21,609 nt of DNA from a virus: the IMG/VR virus record IMGVR_UViG_3300020202_000219, positions 1 through 21,609 of that record. One strand, 5' to 3'. A model generated the notes under the pieces. It saw only the letters and a program-made list of their open reading frames with translations, searched no databases and was not told where the DNA came from. Shown here in pieces: positions 6,438 to 12,039 of the stretch (positions within the stretch are counted from its first letter, which is position 1; each line of letters opens with the position of its first letter). A program made the position numbers and the translations under genes.

Positions 6438-6822
6438 GTTTGGAAAAGCGTCCCTCGATAGGCTTGCTACGTGCCATCCTGACCTACAGCGCCTGTTTAA
6501 TGAAGTAATCAAACACTATGACTGTAGTGTGCTCTGCGGGCATCGAACTAAGCAAGAGCAAGACGCCGCAGTTGCATCGGGCAACAGCAAAACAACTTGG
6601 CCCATGAGTAAGCACAATAGCCTGCCATCCAAAGCCGTGGACGTAGCGCCCTACCCTATCGATTTCAACGACGTGAAGCGCTTCTACATGTTTGTGGGAA
6701 TTGTGCGGGGAATAGCTTCGCAGATGGGGATTAAGATCCGCTGCGGAGCTGACTGGGATGGGGATCTAGAAGTGAAAGATCAAAATTTCCACGACCTGCC
6801 CCATGTAGAACTTTTGGAGTAG
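6430..6822 (+). CDS. endolysin, M15-type L,D-/D-Ala peptidase (VanY/T5 Lys-like)
   Basis: A 130-residue peptidoglycan peptidase of the M15 zinc family. The zinc ligands are His62 in MSKHNSLPSKAVDVAPY, Asp71 in the same segment and His125 in FHDLPHVEL, with Asp122 as the likely catalytic acid. The early CGHRTKQEQ segment matches the family's S/G-x-R-T-x-x-x-Q strand. It cuts the peptide stems of the cell wall during lysis. Full length for a single-domain endolysin; there is no signal peptide, so a holin must release it. It is translated from ATG 6430, inside the end of the HTH gene. It is the second wall hydrolase in this window and belongs to a different transcription unit from the transglycosylase. 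Confidence 0.92.
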   Translation: MPKFGKASLDRLATCHPDLQRLFNEVIKHYDCSVLCGHRTKQEQDAAVASGNSKTTWPMSKHNSLPSKAVDVAPYPIDFNDVKRFYMFVGIVRGIASQMGIKIRCGADWDGDLEVKDQNFHDLPHVELLE

Positions 6823-6824
6823 CT

Positions 6825-6992
6825 ATGAATTACACGCTGGATATCATGCCCACGTTCGCTGAAGACGGAAGTGTAATAACTGTAATTATTAGCAGCCCTG
6901 AGAAAAAGCCTATCAGCGAGGACGAGCTTGCAGACGCTCTCTATGAATACGCGCACTATCTTGTAGACAAAGAACCTGAAACTAAAAATTAG
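6825..6992 (+). CDS. small acidic hypothetical protein (55 aa)
   Basis: Starts ATG 6825, 2 nt after the endolysin stop, with GGAG 5 nt before it. The 55 residues begin MNYTLDIMPTFAEDGSVITV, likely a beta hairpin, followed by an acidic helix EDELADALYEYAHYLVD and a polar tail. No family is recognised. It is the last gene of the rightward unit and converges on the leftward gene ending at 7000, with only 7 bases between them and no visible terminator. Confidence 0.7.
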   Translation: MNYTLDIMPTFAEDGSVITVIISSPEKKPISEDELADALYEYAHYLVDKEPETKN

Positions 6993-6999
6993 CTAAATG

Positions 7000-7227
7000 T
7001 CACTTCAGTTTTTGCATGGCGTGCTTATGTTTTTTGGCCGCCTTGCGGGTTGCCCTTTTCCATTTCTGGGACTTGATGGGAACAAGTTCAGTAGGCCGAG
7101 ATTCAGAAATGAATTTATCGATCGCCATACTAATGAGGCGCGAAAAGGTGACATCGTGCCTCTTCAGATACTTTGCAATTTTGCTCTTCAGTCTCTTATT
7201 TAAACGGACGTTTCTCGGAAGACCCAT
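7000..7227 (-). CDS. ribbon-helix-helix (Arc/CopG-like) DNA-binding protein
   Basis: A 75-residue basic protein. The strand RNVRLNKRLKSKIAKYLK, then DVTFSRLISMAIDKFI, is the strand-helix-helix pattern of Arc/CopG regulators, and a Lys/Arg-rich tail (KWKRATRKAAKKHKH) could add DNA contacts. It should bind DNA as a dimer and may be a phage repressor or an antitoxin-type protein. There is no toxin-like neighbour. It starts 6 nt after the stop of the secreted Cys-rich gene and lacks its own ribosome site, so it is probably coupled to that gene. It is a candidate for the factor that binds the shared 16-bp operators, without direct evidence. Confidence 0.7.
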   Translation of the reverse strand: MGLPRNVRLNKRLKSKIAKYLKRHDVTFSRLISMAIDKFISESRPTELVPIKSQKWKRATRKAAKKHKHAMQKLK

Positions 7228-7233
7228 AGAAAA

Positions 7234-7488
7234 TTAGCGCCGGTCAATGCATACACCTTCGCCAATTGAAGGTCTGTGGCAGAATTGACCTGCATTGCAA
7301 TCCATCGTCGAATCACAAATTTTAACAACCTTTTCGTTACTCTTAAGTCTAACATCTCGCTTAGTGCCTGGATTGCGCGATCTCTCAGATACATTCATCG
7401 GATGTCCGGGCGATAATGTTTCCATGTCTGCCTCAGTGACTGCATGGGCCTCGAAAGACACCAACATAAGCAATAAGAAAAGTTTCAT
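7234..7488 (-). CDS. small secreted Cys-rich protein
   Basis: An 84-residue exported protein. The signal peptide MKLFLLLMLVSFEAHA ends at a clean AHA cut site. The mature protein has a polar linker and a C-terminal module with four cysteines, VVKICDSTMDCNAGQFC and GEGVCIDRR, which could form two disulfides. The spacing resembles small disulfide-stabilised extracellular domains, but I cannot assign a family. It has no Shine-Dalgarno sequence. A TAGAAT -10 box ends 6 nt before the ATG, so it is another candidate leaderless gene. It lies among probable lysogenic-conversion genes (glycosyltransferase, metallopeptidase). Confidence 0.75.
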   Translation of the reverse strand: MKLFLLLMLVSFEAHAVTEADMETLSPGHPMNVSERSRNPGTKRDVRLKSNEKVVKICDSTMDCNAGQFCHRPSIGEGVCIDRR

Positions 7489-7494
7489 ATCAAT

Positions 7495-7522
7495 ATTCTA
7501 GCTAACTGCTAGAAGTTGGCAA
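7495..7522 (-). promoter_or_regulatory. leftward promoter, leaderless start for the secreted Cys-rich gene
   Basis: TTGCCA (7517-7522), 16-bp spacer, TAGAAT (7495-7500) on the minus strand, with 6 nt to the ATG at 7488. The -35 overlaps the last codons of the metallopeptidase gene. The 16-bp operator is not present, although TAGCAGTTAGC sits in the spacer. Confidence 0.5.
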
Positions 7523-7802
7523 TGAACAAATCGCCTATAGCTTTTTCAAGCTGGTGTACCGTCTTGTGCTCAATTTTAATTTCATACTCAAACTCAAGAG
7601 CATGTAGCACTTCATGTATAAACACTCGAAATGTCTGTGATTTTGTCAGATCTTTACGAATTAGGATTTCGTGTTTACCTGAATCGCAAATACCGTGAAC
7701 GTCCAGCTTCTCGCCCGGAATCTTATCCACAAAACGAACGCTATAAGTCTCTTCGTTTACATGAAGCTCTTTCGGATATTTTCGAAGCGGCGGCAGCCTC
7801 AT
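7509..7802 (-). CDS. HExxH metallopeptidase-like protein (ImmA/IrrE- or SprT-like)
   Basis: A 97-residue protein with a gluzincin motif: VFIHEVLHALEFEY, with His63, Glu64 and His67. His79 or His83 in IEHKTVHQLE could be the third zinc ligand. The N-terminal half is beta-rich (TYSVRFVDKIP, HEILIRKDL). Small phage proteins of this kind are usually annotated as ImmA/IrrE-like; ImmA cuts a phage repressor to start induction. It lacks a fused HTH. Its ATG overlaps the stop of the diphosphohydrolase-like gene. It could act on a phage or host repressor; the substrate is unknown. Confidence 0.78.
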   Translation of the reverse strand: MRLPPLRKYPKELHVNEETYSVRFVDKIPGEKLDVHGICDSGKHEILIRKDLTKSQTFRVFIHEVLHALEFEYEIKIEHKTVHQLEKAIGDLFIANF

Positions 7803-8119
7803 GCTGTGCTGTCCTTTTTGAATCTGTCATCAGTGGCTGTGCCAATATTGATGCACTCAAGGAGCATCGAGAGGCAGCACCGCGCGTGGGCCAAATGGGA
7901 TATTCCGCTTTCGGGATCATTGTCCTCGCCATCGTTAAAGGCGTGGATGTGTCGCAGTGCTGCGTCAAGCAAGCGAGAGTACTCAAATCCCTGCTTGTAG
8001 TTATGTCTGCCGTACTTTTTCGCTCCAAAGCCCATCACTTGTGCCTCAGCTTCGAGCGCAACTCGCGGAATCAAAGATAAAGGAGCTTTGCCGCTGTCGT
8101 GTTTAGTGCCGCCGCTCAT
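7799..8119 (-). CDS. dATP/dGTP diphosphohydrolase-like protein (DUF5664/MazZ-type, MazG-like)
   Basis: A 106-residue protein beginning MSGGTKHDSGKAPLSLIPR. The segment VMGFGAKKYGRHNYKQG is followed by a helix with LLDAALRHIHAF, then EDNDPESGISHLAHARCC. The order (GxKxDxGKxxLxLIP, then a G-A-x-K-Y-x-x-x-N-W/Y segment, R-H, D-x-E-S-G, H-x-A-H) matches the phage family described as dATP/dGTP diphosphohydrolase. MazZ, in phages with 2-aminoadenine DNA, belongs to it. It would hydrolyse a dNTP to dNMP and pyrophosphate. The ATG at 8119 is preferred: it overlaps the glycosyltransferase stop as ATGA and has AAGGAG 11 nt before it. No PurZ is visible here, so a modified-base role is open. Confidence 0.8.
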   Translation of the reverse strand: MSGGTKHDSGKAPLSLIPRVALEAEAQVMGFGAKKYGRHNYKQGFEYSRLLDAALRHIHAFNDGEDNDPESGISHLAHARCCLSMLLECINIGTATDDRFKKDSTA

Positions 8120-9126
8120 CGCTCTATAATCTCCTTCCATTTCCTAATTACTGAACTCATTCGAAACTCTGGCTTGCAGCTCACCGCTGGCCTAGTGTTC
8201 CGCTGCCACATCTCAAGTCTGTCGATCACTGCGCGCTCATCGCGGCAGTCGACAATCTGTGCCTCGCTGGGATTTAGTATTTCGGGGACACTCCCCATTC
8301 TGTGAGCAATGCAGGGAGTGCCGACTGCGTTTGCCTCGGCATAAACAAGTCCAAAGGTTTCAGGGAAAACATAGTTTGCGTGAAAGACGGCAAAGGCTGA
8401 GCGAACGTGCTGCAAAACTTCGGCGTGCGGTATAGCGCCGAGGTTTATAACACCCTCGGGCAGGCTTTCACGACATGGCATGTAACCAGGATTGGCAATA
8501 TAGAGTTCGTATTGATGATCAGTAGCTCGAATGCGCTCAAACAACTCTAGTGTGCGCTCTAATCCCTTGTGAGGAGATGCAAAGTAAACTAATCGCTTGT
8601 GATAGACAGTAGTGACATCAGGCTGCAGTGAATCATCGACGGGATTGTAAACAAAGTCGACCTTGAGTCCTTTGACTTCCTTAATCTGCGATAGAAGTGC
8701 GTCTGCGATGATGCTCTTATGGGTCCGCGAAACTCCAAGAATTCGAACACCTGTGTCTGCCAAAATTTCGTAATCTTCGACCAGCTCTTGATGATTATAG
8801 TCGTGGCACCATAGCGCCAACTTTGAGTTAAACCGATTCTGCAAGAACGGAATCGCCTTCGGCGTTCGGAGCGCGATTGCAAGTGCTGGGTCGCTAGAGA
8901 TCTGATCAAGCGCCTCAAAGCTTGTATAATTGGCAAGACCTTTGCCCTGCTCCAGCCTGTTGTGCTGAGCAACAACGAACTCATAACCTTCCGCGCTAAG
9001 TGCCTCAGCGATGCGAATGACGGTAGCTTCAGTGCCCCCAAGAGGCACTGACTTTAACGACTCTGCGTCGTATGGCTTTGGGCAGGTGAGATCTACTAGA
9101 ACGACTCTCTTAGGGGTACTGCTCAT
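8116..9126 (-). CDS. GT-B glycosyltransferase, GT4-like
   Basis: A 336-residue glycosyltransferase. The N-terminal Rossmann half contains VPLGGTEATVIRIAEAL, the usual acceptor-side loop and helix. A linker with LGVSRTHKSIIADAL and VYNPVDD leads to the C-terminal half: LVYFASPHKGLERTLELF, and the nucleotide-sugar motif PETFGLVYAEANAVGTP with the E-x7-E pair. It likely moves a sugar from a nucleotide donor to a surface polysaccharide or to another acceptor, in the cytoplasm; no membrane segment is seen. It has no Shine-Dalgarno sequence; the -10 box of promoter 9133-9161 ends 6 nt before the ATG. A role in serotype conversion, which blocks superinfection, is inferred from its presence in a temperate phage. 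Confidence 0.88.
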   Translation of the reverse strand: MSSTPKRVVLVDLTCPKPYDAESLKSVPLGGTEATVIRIAEALSAEGYEFVVAQHNRLEQGKGLANYTSFEALDQISSDPALAIALRTPKAIPFLQNRFNSKLALWCHDYNHQELVEDYEILADTGVRILGVSRTHKSIIADALLSQIKEVKGLKVDFVYNPVDDSLQPDVTTVYHKRLVYFASPHKGLERTLELFERIRATDHQYELYIANPGYMPCRESLPEGVINLGAIPHAEVLQHVRSAFAVFHANYVFPETFGLVYAEANAVGTPCIAHRMGSVPEILNPSEAQIVDCRDERAVIDRLEMWQRNTRPAVSCKPEFRMSSVIRKWKEIIER

Positions 9127-9132
9127 ACCCCA

Positions 9133-9161
9133 ATAGTACTATATATGTAGTATTATTTCAA
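9133..9161 (-). promoter_or_regulatory. leftward promoter with operator (site 4), leaderless start
   Basis: TTGAAA (9156-9161), 17-bp spacer, TACTAT (9133-9138) on the minus strand. The plus strand reads TACTATATATGTAGTA at 9137-9152, one base different from sites 3 and 5. Six nt separate the -10 from the glycosyltransferase ATG at 9126. Confidence 0.7.
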
Positions 9162-9166
9162 CCGCA

Positions 9167-9562
9167 TTATGAGTACTGCTTTAAGATCTCCTCGATAAAA
9201 GCGATTTTCCCGTCAGCGTCGGTCTTCATCTTCATAACTGAACGAATAAGTTCAAGTGCTCGATCTGAACCCTCTGCTGATGTCCTGATTGGGTGAGCAG
9301 AACCGCCCCACTGAGCAACCTTACGCTCTTCAACACGCCCTGGATTGTAGTAACGAAAACGAACCGTCATAACAGACAACGGTTTGCCATTTCTACGACT
9401 TTTATAGCCCATCTTGCCAAGACGATTGGCGATTTGACCCCAGGTCAACCGCTCTTCATCCTTGCACTTGCGGATAAACTCGTTCACCTCCGCCTCACTC
9501 ATCTGTAGGCCTGTCTTAGCCATTGCTGTCGTCTCCTCGTTTAGCTCAGTCGTCAATTTCAT
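9167..9562 (-). CDS. recombinase-type helix-turn-helix protein
   Basis: A 131-residue protein whose middle, RLTWGQIANRLGKMGYKSRR then GKPLSVMTVRFRYYNPG, matches the HTH segment at the end of the DNA-binding part of serine recombinases and of small phage regulators (G-x-I-A-x-x-L-N, G-x-x-T-x-x-G-K-x-W-x-x-x-T-V). No recombinase catalytic domain is present, so it is probably a stand-alone DNA-binding protein. The C-terminal helices (DRALELIRSVMKMK) could dimerise. Two starts are plausible: ATG 9562 with GGAGG 6 nt before it, and ATG 9523 after GGAG. It is a good candidate for the regulator of the shared operators because repeats with the same half-sites lie just before it. Confidence 0.75.
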   Translation of the reverse strand: MKLTTELNEETTAMAKTGLQMSEAEVNEFIRKCKDEERLTWGQIANRLGKMGYKSRRNGKPLSVMTVRFRYYNPGRVEERKVAQWGGSAHPIRTSAEGSDRALELIRSVMKMKTDADGKIAFIEEILKQYS

Positions 9563-9572
9563 AACACCTCCG

Positions 9573-9649
9573 TAGTATTACTGTGTATGGAATAATACTA
9601 CTGGATACTAATATATAGTTGCAACTGTGTCATTGCAACATAATTGCAG
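9573..9649 (-). promoter_or_regulatory. regulatory region before the HTH gene: operator half-sites and TTGCAA repeats
   Basis: Several TAGTA/TACTA half-sites (9573-9578, 9597-9601, 9606-9610) lie next to TTGCAAC at 9619-9625 and 9633-9639 and TTGCAG at 9644-9649. On the minus strand TTGCAA (9619-9624), an 18-bp spacer and TAGTAT (9595-9600) form a possible promoter for the gene at 9562. The arrangement is looser than at the six shared sites. Confidence 0.45.
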
Positions 9650-9662
9650 TTAATGAGACTCC

Positions 9663-9893
9663 TTAGCTCGCCCGAGCCAAGTTTAACGCGGAAGCGAACT
9701 CCCGTCGCAAATGAAAGCTTTCCTCGCCTCCATATTGCGCAGAGAACTCCTTGAAGAGGAGTTGTAATTGTGAATTATCGAGGGCCAGGTGAACCAGACA
9801 GTTCACTACACATTTGAGCGAGCCGTGGATAGCTTGCTCTTGGGTAATGAGCATATACTCATTGCGGTGTATTACCTTCATTAGGATCAACAT
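9663..9893 (-). CDS. hypothetical protein (76 aa)
   Basis: Not recognised. The 76 residues begin MLILMKVIHRNEYMLITQEQ and continue with amphipathic helices (SLKCVVNCLVHLALDNSQLQLLF) ending in a charged helix REFASALNLARAS. Two cysteines sit within one helix. There is no signal peptide; the hydrophobic stretches are helix faces rather than spans. The start at 9893 has AAGGA about 8 nt before it. It lies between the HTH gene and the divergent operator region 9988-10055, so it may be read from a leftward promoter there that I could not define. Confidence 0.6.
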   Translation of the reverse strand: MLILMKVIHRNEYMLITQEQAIHGSLKCVVNCLVHLALDNSQLQLLFKEFSAQYGGEESFHLRREFASALNLARAS

Positions 9894-9987
9894 ACGTACA
9901 TCCTTTTGGTTTAGGCTGCTATCTACATAGCCCGCATAAGCCTACAAAATTAGTCTAGCTTTCACTGTCAAAAAGTCAACCAAAAAT

Positions 9988-10055
9988 ACCGTAATTCTAC
10001 ACCGTAAATAAACTGCCAATGTTTCCGCTGGATTACGGTGTGGACAGCGGTGTAC
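9988..10055. repeat. ACCGTAA/TTACGGT operator cluster before the RHH gene
   Basis: Direct copies of ACCGTAA at 9988-9994 and 10001-10007 are followed by the inverse TTACGGT at 10033-10039 and a partial inverse GCGGTGTAC at 10047-10055. TACACCGTAA and TTACGGTGTG form an inverted pair with nine of ten matching bases. The inverted copies overlap the -35 region of the promoter at 10041-10069, as expected for an autoregulated RHH repressor. Confidence 0.6.
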
Positions 10056-10069
10056 GCTAATCCTATGGT
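10041..10069 (+). promoter_or_regulatory. rightward promoter for the RHH gene
   Basis: TGGACA (10041-10046), 17-bp spacer, TATGGT (10064-10069). The ATG at 10084 lies 14 nt beyond the -10, giving a leader of about 8 nt without a Shine-Dalgarno sequence. Confidence 0.55.
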
Positions 10070-10083
10070 GAATACATACACTT

Positions 10084-10401
10084 ATGGGCAAAGAATCAGA
10101 AGCAGAGGTGCGGGCGCTTATTGAGAAGTTGAAGCAGCATGGTTACCGCATACGCAAGCCCGGAGAATACGTTAAGTTTACTCAATACGTTCATGAAAAC
10201 ACCGTGCTGCGGTTTAAGCAGACAGCGGCTGAACTTGATTACAAGATGCAAGACGCTTCGACAGAAGCTTTAGAATTGTGGCTGGCCACAAAGGAGTCCG
10301 ACTTAGAAGCTCTGGCTGAGAAGCGCCGCAAAAGGGGGGAGAAACACAGGCCGAAGCCAGTCGAGCCTGACCCAGACGATAACGACTCACTCGAAGAGTG
10401 A
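10084..10401 (+). CDS. ribbon-helix-helix-like regulator with acidic tail
   Basis: A 105-residue protein. After a short helix (SEAEVRALIEKLKQHGYRI), the segment EYVKFTQYVHENTVLRFKQT then KMQDASTEALELWLAT has the strand-helix-helix pattern of plasmid and phage RHH proteins. The C-terminal part is a basic RRKRGEKHRPK stretch followed by an acidic end (DPDDNDSLEE). Its promoter overlaps an ACCGTAA repeat cluster that is a likely binding site, so it may repress itself. It is a single rightward gene between two leftward blocks. RHH proteins of this type act as plasmid copy, partition or lysogeny regulators; which one applies here is unknown. Confidence 0.72.
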   Translation: MGKESEAEVRALIEKLKQHGYRIRKPGEYVKFTQYVHENTVLRFKQTAAELDYKMQDASTEALELWLATKESDLEALAEKRRKRGEKHRPKPVEPDPDDNDSLEE

Positions 10402-10514
10402 CAGGTCATTTCACTACTTTGACTGTGTATCTAGAGTTGCAGGGGGCCTTAATAAATATTTTGACTGTAGAGATGGCGCCACAGCCCTACAAAATTGACA
10501 CAACATAGCTAAAA

Positions 10515-10772
10515 TCAGCCCGAACGTTTTGGTAACCTCCTCTCGCGTTCTCGAGCTTCTTGAAATTCCCAATAAGCCCTCTTCCGTGCCTCCTTTGCAT
10601 CCATGCCTGCATCAAATTCGTAGATAGCAGCGCGCTCTTCGACATCAGCCCAATCAGGAAGTGTAAGCGGGAAGTTCCGCCATCTCTCGTCGTCAAACAC
10701 TTGGATACTATGTAGCTCCTTTATTGCTTCGTGTTCACTGTTTGAATCAGTAATGGACTTCTTCCTGCCCAT
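10515..10772 (-). CDS. hypothetical charged helical protein (85 aa)
   Basis: The sequence starts MGRKKSITDSNSEHEAIKEL and continues with a Trp- and acid-rich middle (DDERWRNFPLTLPDWADVEE). It ends in helices, AGMDAKEARKRAYWEFQEAR and then RERRLPKRSG. No family is recognised. The segment DWADVEERAAIYEFDAGMDA is reminiscent of phage proteins that end many early leftward units, but I cannot name them. The start has only a weak ribosome site (GAGG 11 nt upstream). It is the last gene of the leftward small-gene train, with 113 bases of untranslated sequence before the convergent RHH gene. Confidence 0.65.
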   Translation of the reverse strand: MGRKKSITDSNSEHEAIKELHSIQVFDDERWRNFPLTLPDWADVEERAAIYEFDAGMDAKEARKRAYWEFQEARERERRLPKRSG

Positions 10773-10805
10773 TTCTTGGGTACCTCTATGTCCGATAAGT
10801 GTGAG

Positions 10806-11024
10806 TTATGTAAAGTTGATAGGCAAATTTGCCCCGGTTCGGTTCCAACCGAGATTCTTCACTTTCCCGCACTTGGTACACGCCCAGTAGTTCTCGCTTG
10901 TTCTCCAGTCTTTATGACCGACTAGCGCGAACTTGCGAGACGTCGGTGAGATCGGCGATTTCCAACGATCTTCAGTCCAATTGGGATGCATGCAGATTAG
11001 CTTTTTGAGAAACGCCTTAATCAT
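10806..11024 (-). CDS. hypothetical protein with zinc-finger-like CxxC
   Basis: A 72-residue protein beginning MIKAFLKKLICMHPNW. The C-terminal half has an aromatic, polar stretch ending YWACTKCGKVKNLGWNR. The first Cys-x-x-His (CMH) and the later CTKC could together form one zinc site. The ATG at 11024 is preferred to the upstream GTG at 11033 because AGGTGG lies 5 nt before it. The gap of 12 bases to the upstream stop and the shared strand put it in the same transcript as the four overlapping genes behind it. Function unknown. Confidence 0.65.
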   Translation of the reverse strand: MIKAFLKKLICMHPNWTEDRWKSPISPTSRKFALVGHKDWRTSENYWACTKCGKVKNLGWNRTGANLPINFT

Positions 11025-11036
11025 AGGTTCCACCTA

Positions 11037-11246
11037 TCACAAGTCACCTTCGGGTGGGGTTTGGGATGACGATCCAGGGAGAGGGGTTTCGGCGAGGACT
11101 GGATCAATGATCTCATAAATCAAATGACAGTGATCGCAGTCTTCATCGGCCCTACATTCGCCTTGGTCAATTGCGGTTCTTAGTTCCTTCAGAGCAGAAC
11201 GGAAGAGGGAGTTTTCGACGCGTAGCTTTTCGAGTTCGTCGGTCAT
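11037..11246 (-). CDS. hypothetical protein with N-terminal coiled coil (69 aa)
   Basis: The first 30 residues (TDELEKLRVENSLFRSALKE) have leucine heptads typical of a short coiled coil. A small cysteine cluster follows (ECRADEDCDHCHL), and the tail is Pro/Ser-rich (LPGSSSQTPPEGDL). Small phage proteins with this heptad start are common in early leftward transcripts and often have no assigned role. Its ATG overlaps the stop of the upstream gene as ATGA. The Cys/His cluster could bind metal. Confidence 0.68.
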   Translation of the reverse strand: MTDELEKLRVENSLFRSALKELRTAIDQGECRADEDCDHCHLIYEIIDPVLAETPLPGSSSQTPPEGDL

Positions 11247-11551
11247 AGAGAATCCTCTAGAGCATCTTGTGCTTCAGACCATTCAGCAAAAATCTCTGCC
11301 ATATCTTCCTCGGCCATCACAGACGACCCTGTGCTGTAGCAGAATATTTGATTCATCATTTTCTGAGATGCGTCCCTGACCTTCTCCAGCTTCTCGACTC
11401 GGGCGAGCAAGTAGGCAATATCTTCGGGTGCGTTGGCATAAAGAATTGCTCGCTCACGCTCACAAACATCAGACATTCCTATGGGCCAAGGGTAGGGTTC
11501 CGCCGCCTCAAGCCGCTTGCGAATCTCGGAATATCTCTCTTTAGAGGTCAT
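11243..11551 (-). CDS. Ea22-like phage early protein (102 aa)
   Basis: The sequence ERERAILYANAPEDIAYLLA followed by RVEKLEKVRDASQKMMNQ matches a segment found in many phage early proteins (N/H-A-P/R-x-D-I/V-x-x-L-L-x-x-V-x-x-L), often called Ea22-like. The family's function is not known. It has an N-terminal helix (SKERYSEIRKRLEAAEPYPW) and an acidic C-terminal helix (EEDMAEIFAEWSEAQDALED). Both its ends overlap neighbours by 4 bases (ATGA), so it is translated as part of a coupled chain. The assignment is from the pattern only. Confidence 0.7.
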   Translation of the reverse strand: MTSKERYSEIRKRLEAAEPYPWPIGMSDVCERERAILYANAPEDIAYLLARVEKLEKVRDASQKMMNQIFCYSTGSSVMAEEDMAEIFAEWSEAQDALEDSL

Positions 11552-11811
11552 GCAGACTCCTTAAACTCTTCGTAAAGCTCCTCTGTTATAAGCTCCTCAA
11601 TCTCTGCCTTCGCGCTGACATCGATATTCGGGTTGTGTACCTCAGCGTCTAGGAGGTCAATCACCTCGACAGCACTATCAATAACTAGCTTGCTAATATG
11701 CGGATGGAAGTTGTTGGGCTCGCAGTCACAAGCAAGGTCGATCTCGTAGAAGCCGGTGACAAACATAAGCCTGCCATCCTTGAGCCTCACCTCTGTCTCG
11801 AAGTAAATCAT
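11548..11811 (-). CDS. hypothetical acidic protein (87 aa)
   Basis: The first half is beta-like (MIYFETEVRLKDGRLMFVTG, FYEIDLACDCEP), the second half helical and very acidic (KLVIDSAVEVIDLLDAEV; AKAEIEELITEELYEEF). No family is recognised. An ATGA overlap links it to both neighbours. The strong negative charge is typical of phage proteins that mimic DNA, but the sequence gives no direct support beyond the charge. The gene before it (62 aa) has a similar acid-rich, strand-containing make-up, so the two may act together. Confidence 0.68.
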   Translation of the reverse strand: MIYFETEVRLKDGRLMFVTGFYEIDLACDCEPNNFHPHISKLVIDSAVEVIDLLDAEVHNPNIDVSAKAEIEELITEELYEEFKESA

Positions 11812-11996
11812 ATGACTAGCTCCCGCTCTAGTTCCGCGATTGCTGCCTTAAGCCAGCTCAACTGGAGCCCGTTGATAAACGCGCGCCCATGCCGAATTGT
11901 GATCTCCTCAAAGCCACTCTCCGAATCCATCTCGATCTCGTACTGAGATAGCTCTGGGTCACCGACCACGATCTTCACCGTCTTAGACTTTGTCAT
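11808..11996 (-). CDS. hypothetical protein (62 aa)
   Basis: A 62-residue protein starting MTKSKTVKIVVGDPELSQYE, followed by strand segments FEEITIRHGRAFINGLQLSW and a C-terminal helix LKAAIAELERELVI. The overall pattern (strand, strand, strand, helix) suggests a compact alpha/beta fold. There is a good ribosome site (GAGG 6 nt before the ATG at 11996). It begins the coupled chain 11996-11037 and lies 43 bases after the stop of the 136-residue gene. No family is recognised. Confidence 0.68.
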   Translation of the reverse strand: MTKSKTVKIVVGDPELSQYEIEMDSESGFEEITIRHGRAFINGLQLSWLKAAIAELERELVI

Positions 11997-12039
11997 AACA
12001 ACCTCACTGCAAGATAATTCTACAGATCTTGTACTTACC

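Noticed and set aside
7799-9126. A 2-aminoadenine (Z-genome) pathway
   Set aside because: Only the MazZ-like hydrolase is present; no PurZ is visible, so this is kept as a question.
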